DNA from: a virus
Direction: 5' to 3' (one strand)
IMG/VR virus record: IMGVR_UViG_3300042549_006003
Coordinates: 1 to 25,609 of that record
DNA length: 25,609 nucleotides
Each line of letters begins with the position of its first letter. The first letter of the stretch is position 1. The notes beneath the pieces are model-generated. The model ran no database searches, was not told where the DNA came from, and worked only from the letters and a program-made list of their open reading frames with translations. Of this stretch, positions 21,750 through 25,609 are shown one piece after another. Made by a program: the position numbers and the translations under genes.

Positions 21750-22196
21750 TTACCTAGAAAACGGTTCGTCTAATACTGCACCAAATGGCTTTGCAGATGA
21801 GGCATCAACTGGCGTAGCCGGGACAAACGCCTTCGTTGGTCCCTTTAATGGATCAAATGGAACTACGGTGTCATCTTCTTCGTAATCGTCAAAGTTCTTG
21901 ATGTTTCCATTGGCGTTTGTAGAGTTGTTCGTGCGCACTCCGCCGTATGGATACTTGTACCCGTAGAAATCTTGGTAAAGAATCTCGCGACTACGACTAC
22001 GTCCTTCTGCTTGTTCGCCTGAAGCGTAGTCCATGTCTTCTTCTAAAAAGAAGTGAAGAACGTCTAACATGTCAGATGCTTCCATTTCTCTTAGATTAAG
22101 TCCGTTCACGAGTGCTTTTCCGTTAATATATGGCCAGAGGTCAATCCCCCAAGTTAGGAGACTTCTGGCTCCGTTTCCGGGCGTCCTGCGTACACC
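21750..22196 (-). CDS. Tail assembly chaperone, downstream frame (probable -1 frameshift product)
   Basis: The frame is open from 22196 and contains a GTG at 22109, but conserved-looking sequence begins before that GTG: LLTWGIDLWPYINGKALVNG, then LREMEASDMLDVLHFFLEED, GRSRSREILYQDFYGYKYPY, and an acidic tail. This fits the second part of a siphovirus tail assembly chaperone, usually made only as an extension of the upstream chaperone by programmed frameshifting. Moving back one base from the upstream frame between 22196 and 22157 enters this frame; the upstream stop is at 22154-22156. The pair would coat the tape measure and recruit tail tube subunits. Independent initiation at the GTG is less likely, since its ribosome site is weak. 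The gene ends 18 bp before the tape measure. Confidence 0.72.
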   Translation of the reverse strand, partial: GVRRTPGNGARSLLTWGIDLWPYINGKALVNGLNLREMEASDMLDVLHFFLEEDMDYASGEQAEGRSRSREILYQDFYGYKYPYGGVRTNNSTNANGNIKNFDDYEEDDTVVPFDPLKGPTKAFVPATPVDASSAKPFGAVLDEPFSR

Positions 22197-22492
22197 TCAA
22201 CAAGCCACCCCGAGATATCGCCAAGTGTTTCTACTGAAACAATCTTGTCTGGACTTTCTAGTAGAGCCGAGAATCTAGTGTAGCTTTCTGGTAAAAGAAC
22301 ATGCTCGAAAAACATGTTAATTGTCTTTGCAGATTCAGAAGCGTCGTCTCCGCTTGAACGAGCAACGAGGTCAAGAAGCGTCTTGCCTTGAAGTTGTTCG
22401 CGGCAAGAAAAATCTTCACCGTAAAGCTTGAAAGTTACTGGCTCTTTTTCACCAGCGTTTTTGCCAGAGCCAAAGTCTCTGTATTTAGTCAT
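22154..22492 (-). CDS. Tail assembly chaperone, upstream frame
   Basis: 112 residues with GGAGG 8 nt before the ATG. Small and acidic, with VTFKLYGEDFSCREQLQGKTLLDLVARSS, ESAKTINMFFEHVLLPESYTRF, and DISGWLVEVYAGRP at the C-terminus, a pattern common to the gpG-like chaperones of actinobacterial siphoviruses. Its position directly before a second frame and the tape measure supports this. It should be made in excess over the frameshifted form. The sequence past VEVYAGRP is the zone where the shift must occur. Confidence 0.82.
   Translation of the reverse strand: MTKYRDFGSGKNAGEKEPVTFKLYGEDFSCREQLQGKTLLDLVARSSGDDASESAKTINMFFEHVLLPESYTRFSALLESPDKIVSVETLGDISGWLVEVYAGRPETEPEVS
22157..22196 (-). 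other. Zone of presumed -1 ribosomal frameshift
   Basis: In this 40-nt window the upstream chaperone frame and the -1 frame are both open. It contains ...CGC CCG GAA ACG GAG... in the zero frame. No canonical X XXY YYZ heptamer is seen; CCCGGAAAC is the closest run. A run of five G lies just after the zero-frame stop. Confidence 0.5.
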
Positions 22493-22525
22493 CTTTTCTT
22501 CCTCCGTTTTTGCGTTTGTGTCTTT

Positions 22526-22545
22526 ATTAAGACGTTTGTCTTAAT
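22526..22545 (-). promoter_or_regulatory. Short perfect hairpin before the tail chaperone gene
   Basis: ATTAAGAC and GTCTTAAT form an 8-bp perfect stem (9 with the flanking T-A pair) around GTTT in the 55-bp gap between the gp10-like and chaperone genes. AT-rich and without a T-run, it could mark mRNA processing or weak termination that adjusts chaperone expression. Confidence 0.35.
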
Positions 22546-22547
22546 AG

Positions 22548-22943
22548 TTATCTTATCAAATAAAGGTTGTCCGCGAGGAACTTATTAGGCTTAGTTCCAG
22601 GGTGTCTTACAAGTCGTGAATACACTACTCTGCTGCCAGAAGTGAATCTCAACATTGTTGCTCTATCAGGAGTAATAATATGAGGTTTAGTTCCTTCATG
22701 GTGGGCTAACGCATAGCTAAGCGGAGAGCCGATTCTCATCTCTTGACCTAGAGGAGCTCGCGTCTGTCTCATATGAATAGAATTTTTCAGTCTTCCAGTG
22801 TCTACACCAACCTGTGCTTTTGCAGCTGCGATGATAGCTCTTCCTTTTACGAAGAGGTGACGACCAACAGGACCAAAAGGGTCGTTGAGAAGAAAGTCTA
22901 GGTCTTTTCTACGAAAAACAATTTTACTAAACACTAAGGACAT
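22548..22943 (-). CDS. HK97 gp10-like neck/tail-completion protein
   Basis: 131 residues. The segment VKGRAIIAAAKAQVGVDTGRLKNSIHMRQTR, with VDTGRLKNSI, is the hallmark of HK97-gp10-like proteins that act at the head-tail junction or tail completion. It is followed by MRIGSPLSYALAHHEGTKPHIITP, also typical (YA..HEGT-PH). Its ATG lies 1 bp beyond the stop of the upstream gene, so translation is coupled. Length is in the usual range for the family. Confidence 0.8.
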   Translation of the reverse strand: MSLVFSKIVFRRKDLDFLLNDPFGPVGRHLFVKGRAIIAAAKAQVGVDTGRLKNSIHMRQTRAPLGQEMRIGSPLSYALAHHEGTKPHIITPDRATMLRFTSGSRVVYSRLVRHPGTKPNKFLADNLYLIR

Positions 22944-22944
22944 T

Positions 22945-23448
22945 TTATGGAACCGCCAACGTTACTTGCATGCTTGTTGTTTGGAATCCACCTTCAAATC
23001 CTGAAACGTCTGCTGTCGCAATAACACCCATGCCAAACTCACCTGGCTCCCACTGATCAATCTTGTTGAGCAGGCGCATAAACATCCATGCATCAACTGT
23101 AGCAGCTTCAGAACCTTCTTGAATCTTGTCTCCTGAAGGCGCTCTTCCATTTACACCAACGACTGGAATCTCGCGTGATATTGAAATAGTCAATACTGCG
23201 CTGCGTGGCATAGTGCAGCGCTGAGGACTACCTGCTTGGTCTCCTGGAGGGCCAAGGTAAATCTGCACGAACGAGACTACAAGCTGCTCGCAATCAACGG
23301 CAGGTGAACCTACTGTCCAAAATCTACGAGATGGCAAAGGAACATTGTTTTCTTCAAATACAGTAATGGTCTTATCAAGAACGCTATCCATTAGATTTTT
23401 AAGGCTTAAGGCGTCTTCTGACACCATAGAGACGTCTGTTATTGGCAT
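22945..23448 (-). CDS. Tail terminator-like head-tail connector protein
   Basis: 167 residues starting MPITDVSMVSEDALSLKNLM. It has a helical N-terminus (NLMDSVLDKTITVFEENNV), a strand-rich centre (CEQLVVSFVQIYLGPPGDQ, AVLTISISREIPVV), and a C-terminal strand pair (GVIATADVSGFEGGFQTTSM, QVTLAVP). This is the layout of actinophage tail terminators or neck proteins, which cap the tube and dock the tail to the head. It lies between the adaptor and gp10-like genes. Only GGGGA about 9 nt upstream serves as a ribosome site. The exact role (terminator versus stopper) cannot be fixed from sequence. Confidence 0.6.
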   Translation of the reverse strand: MPITDVSMVSEDALSLKNLMDSVLDKTITVFEENNVPLPSRRFWTVGSPAVDCEQLVVSFVQIYLGPPGDQAGSPQRCTMPRSAVLTISISREIPVVGVNGRAPSGDKIQEGSEAATVDAWMFMRLLNKIDQWEPGEFGMGVIATADVSGFEGGFQTTSMQVTLAVP

Positions 23449-23508
23449 CGTGTTATATCCCGTCAGTTGCGTATGAAAGTGTCTTATATGTCGTCTGAGT
23501 GCCCATAA

Positions 23509-24909
23509 CTAGCCGCCTAGAGTGTATGTAGGGGTAGGGTCAGTAGCTAGGCGAAGTTTAAGGTTTCCAGAGGCAATATAGACAGTTTCTACGCCATCTG
23601 CTTCTGCGTTATTAGGCTGACTCGCGTACAAGTCCCAGGTACCAGGGTCAGAGAAGCCTACGTAGTTGTACGCTTCATCGTAGCCAACGAAAAGTGTCAA
23701 AGTATCGCGTGATTCATTAGTAACAACGGCTGTTCCGGTGTCTGCAGTCAGCGTGACGTCGTCTACGCGGTCAGCCTCAGCACGAGCGTAGACAAACGTG
23801 GTAGCTGTAGGCACCTCAGTGATGTAGTAGCTTCCGTTGAAGGTAGCGTTAATGCCAGTAATAGTTACAAGGTCGCCAGCAATAAAACCGTGCGAGGTAG
23901 ACGTGGTAATAGTTGCAACGTTGTCGGTGAGTTTCTTAAAAGTTACGCTTTTGGTAATGTCGGTAGTGATGGTGTTGATAGAAACTGATGTAGATTCAAG
24001 GTCTTTTGACGCGAGTCCTGACCAATTACTAATTTTTAAGTATGGTACCCACGCATTATTTGTTACAAGGAAGTTCGCGTTAAGCGAATCAATGTTGACC
24101 TCTAGTGTAGCGCCTTCTTCGCCTGTGACGTACATATCAAGACTGCTCGCAGCCAGCTTGAGAGGCTTAGGTACATGACGACGAGCGCGTGGAACATCTA
24201 CTGAGAATACGCGTGACTTTGCACGTGCCTTATCTGGGTTTGAAGACTTAAGGAAGAGATCAACAACGTATAGACCTGTTCGCATGTCATCAATGAAGTC
24301 CTGATTGTCAAGAATAGTGTATGAAACGCCTTGACGTGATACCGAGGTAATACGCTGTGGCAACGCACAATCGTCAGACCCTGACCAAAGCTTAATAAAT
24401 TCAGTTGCAAGAACACGAGCAGCAGCTCTTCCTGCTGCTGGTGCTGGTGAGCCATACGAGTATGTCACTTCAATGTTGCAAGGTGTCCATGGGACACCAG
24501 AGCGTGCCTGTAAGGTTGAATGGTCAACGAGATAGTAACGACTAGGGTTAACAATCTTGCCAGTTCTATCTCGCACTGAGTGCACCTGGGTTACTGGACG
24601 ACCGCGAAGTCGTAAGCGCGATGATGGAGACATACCGTCTGTTGTCATTTCAGCATAGTCGTCAAACTCATCAAAAGGAATATTGTAGACCTGGCCGTCT
24701 ACAAGCTCTGCCGTATAGTTCTTAGCCGACTGGCCTAGGCGATAAGCTCTAGATGCGCAAATGTATCTTTCTGTGACAGTAACAACTCCGCCATATTTTC
24801 TACCAGATAATGACCACAGGATCTGAGACGCAGTCTTGACCGCTTCATACGCGTATTCGCTATCTGCGTAGTCATCAAGCTCGTCAGTGGTGACCCAAAG
24901 GTTTGACAC
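23509..24909 (-). CDS. Head-tail adaptor with unusual C-terminal beta-rich extension
   Basis: 466 residues from a GTG with GAGGAC upstream. The first 240 or so look like a head-tail adaptor: TTDELDDYADSEYAYEAVKT, ILWSLSGRKYGG, a strand-rich middle (RLRGRPVTQVHSVRD, YYLVDHSTLQ), VTYSYGSPAPAAGRAAARVL, and LPQRITSVSRQGVSYTILD. The remaining 220 or so are an extra beta domain (SLDMYVTGEEGATLEVNIDS, VPYLKISNWSGL, then DTLTLFVGYDEAYNYVGFSD, TWDLYASQPN). A recurrent module at about 321-397 sits inside that extra domain. Typical adaptors end near 170-240 residues, so the extension may project outward at the neck, as a whisker or decoration. The adaptor identity is likely; the role of the extension is inferred. 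Confidence 0.7.
   Translation of the reverse strand: MSNLWVTTDELDDYADSEYAYEAVKTASQILWSLSGRKYGGVVTVTERYICASRAYRLGQSAKNYTAELVDGQVYNIPFDEFDDYAEMTTDGMSPSSRLRLRGRPVTQVHSVRDRTGKIVNPSRYYLVDHSTLQARSGVPWTPCNIEVTYSYGSPAPAAGRAAARVLATEFIKLWSGSDDCALPQRITSVSRQGVSYTILDNQDFIDDMRTGLYVVDLFLKSSNPDKARAKSRVFSVDVPRARRHVPKPLKLAASSLDMYVTGEEGATLEVNIDSLNANFLVTNNAWVPYLKISNWSGLASKDLESTSVSINTITTDITKSVTFKKLTDNVATITTSTSHGFIAGDLVTITGINATFNGSYYITEVPTATTFVYARAEADRVDDVTLTADTGTAVVTNESRDTLTLFVGYDEAYNYVGFSDPGTWDLYASQPNNAEADGVETVYIASGNLKLRLATDPTPTYTLGG
23719..23949 (-). repeat. Recurrent beta module in the head-tail adaptor
   Basis: Encodes FKKLTDNVATITTSTSHG, GDLVTITGINATFNGSYYIT, VPTATTFVYARAEAD. At DNA level 23897-23937 matches 15589-15629 of the hub gene with one mismatch in 41 bases. 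Confidence 0.85.
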
Positions 24910-24953
24910 GTGTTTGTCCTCGTCTACTCGTCGTTAGTTTATTCTAATAGGGA

Positions 24954-24998
24954 AGCGGCATGCCTGTGTATACATGTATTACACATCGGCATGCCGCT
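24954..24998 (-). terminator. Strong bipartite hairpin after the structural gene (possible terminator)
   Basis: In the 102-bp gap, arms AGCGGCATGCC (24954-24964) and GGCATGCCGCT (24988-24998) are an 11-bp perfect inverted repeat. A second stem TGTGTA/TACACA extends it above a 2-nt bulge. On the minus strand it lies 13 bp past the stop of the upstream gene and is followed by TTCCCTATTAGAATAAAC, AT-rich but without a clean T-run. It is probably a partial terminator or 3' stabiliser giving the abundant upstream protein a higher mRNA level than the adaptor. Confidence 0.6.
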
Positions 24999-25011
24999 CC
25001 ACACTTGCTAA

Positions 25012-25609
25012 TTAGGAGGTTGGATCCTCTGTTGACGCAATGATAAAGTCTGTTGCGTTATCTGCGTTGTAATCTTCGTTTCCAGGAACGTTATACGCTG
25101 TTGTTGATCCCTGTGAAGTGAAGTCTGTTACCGCGCGTGCATCTGCCGCTACTAAAGCAGTGCCTGTATCAACAGCAGAGGTAATAGTTCCACTTGTTGT
25201 TGTTGTATATGTGAAGGTTGTTGTTGTTGGGACGCTTGCGATTGTCCATGTACCTTCAAGTGAAGGGTTACCGTTTGTACCAGAAACTACCACTGTATCT
25301 CCTGCCACGAAGCCGTGAGCTGTTGAAGTTGTAAGTGTCGCAGTTGATCCTGTACGAGCAGAGTTAGAGATAGTCTTTGAGATATCTCCGTGCCATGTGT
25401 AGAAGCCCTTGCGCCCTGTTGGAGCCCATGATGCACGAGCGTATGAGTATGGGCGCTCTGCAGCAACTGGGAATTCCCAGCGCTCATCGAGGCCTGAACC
25501 AAACTCTTCGTTACCAAGGCCGTAACCTTCAAATGTGTTTGCAAGCATGCCGTTTTCAATTACGCGATCTCCTGAAAGGCGAAGCTTAACATATGGGAAT
25601 ACCCAGTGG
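25012..25609 (-). CDS. Major virion structural protein (tail tube or capsid), C-terminal part
   Basis: The frame is open to the right edge, so only the last 198 residues or so are visible. The ATG at 25548 has no ribosome site and is internal. The sequence HWVFPYVKLRLSGDRVIENG, NTFEGYGLGNEEFGSGLDE, RWEFPVAAERPYSYARASW suggests an abundant virion protein. Then follows a recurrent beta module and a short C-terminal segment (TDFTSQGSTTAYNVPGNED). No tail tube gene occurs between the terminator-like gene and the chaperone gene, where it is usual, so this may be the displaced tube protein. By position, just before the adaptor, it could instead be the major capsid protein. Either type often carries a C-terminal Ig-like domain. 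A strong hairpin follows it. Confidence 0.55.
   Translation of the reverse strand, partial: HWVFPYVKLRLSGDRVIENGMLANTFEGYGLGNEEFGSGLDERWEFPVAAERPYSYARASWAPTGRKGFYTWHGDISKTISNSARTGSTATLTTSTAHGFVAGDTVVVSGTNGNPSLEGTWTIASVPTTTTFTYTTTTSGTITSAVDTGTALVAADARAVTDFTSQGSTTAYNVPGNEDYNADNATDFIIASTEDPTS
25150..25377 (-). repeat. Recurrent beta module in the right-edge structural protein
   Basis: Encodes SNSARTGSTATLTTSTAHG, GDTVVVSGTNGNPSLEGTW, VPTTTTFTYTTTTSG. It belongs to the NGNPSLEGTW subtype and shares 35 identical bases with the Dit copy at 18369-18403. Confidence 0.85.

Noticed and set aside
23441-23506. A 21-codon ORF between the adaptor and the terminator-like gene
   Set aside because: Very short, no ribosome site, runs out of frame into the next gene, and shows no recognisable motif.
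25012-25548. A complete 178-aa gene starting at the ATG 25548
   Set aside because: No ribosome site precedes that ATG and the frame is open to the window edge, so it is an internal Met of a longer protein.

Overview
The window is part of a tailed double-stranded DNA phage (or prophage) genome, most likely a siphovirus. Every convincing gene lies on the minus strand, so transcription runs right to left, from virion genes to DNA metabolism. Genes are packed tightly, with many ATGA-type or 8-17 bp overlaps, strong AGGAGG-like ribosome sites and frequent GTG/TTG starts. The largest gaps are only about 100 bp. No rRNA, tRNA, CRISPR array, integrase or insertion sequence was seen. The tail module (two-frame assembly chaperone, tape measure, Dit with a carbohydrate-binding-like front end) resembles phages of Actinobacteria, possibly low-GC aquatic lineages. 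That host guess is inference.

Right part, about 25609-11061, virion: C-terminal end of an abundant structural protein (tail tube or capsid); a hairpin; an extended head-tail adaptor; a terminator-like protein; an HK97-gp10-like protein; the tail assembly chaperone in two frames; the tape measure; a distal tail protein; a baseplate/tail-hub protein; two fibre-like proteins; then three tiny coiled-coil-like proteins, two of which are paralogues. A beta-rich module of about 70 residues recurs at least eight times across four of these virion genes. It sits in loops inside other domains, and one copy is inserted inside another copy.

Middle part, about 11061-8019, nucleotide metabolism: a protein of unknown function; a P-loop dNMP-kinase-like protein with an unusual C-terminal domain; a thymidylate-synthase relative carrying Cys148 and Asp179, the dCMP hydroxymethylase signature; a small unknown protein; and dCMP deaminase.

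Left part, about 8029-1, replication, recombination and DNA modification: family A DNA polymerase with 3'-5' exonuclease, RuvC-like resolvase, SNF2-type helicase, Cas4-like nuclease with a probable iron-sulfur cluster, Sak4-like ATPase, DUF669-like ssDNA-binding protein with an Ala/Pro tail, then two tandem paralogous proteins that resemble T4 beta-glucosyltransferase. The hydroxymethylase, kinase, polymerase and glycosyltransferase-like genes together suggest a phage that builds its genome with 5-hydroxymethylcytosine and then decorates it with sugar. The two most interesting features are therefore a probable cytosine hypermodification pathway and a self-nesting virion module.
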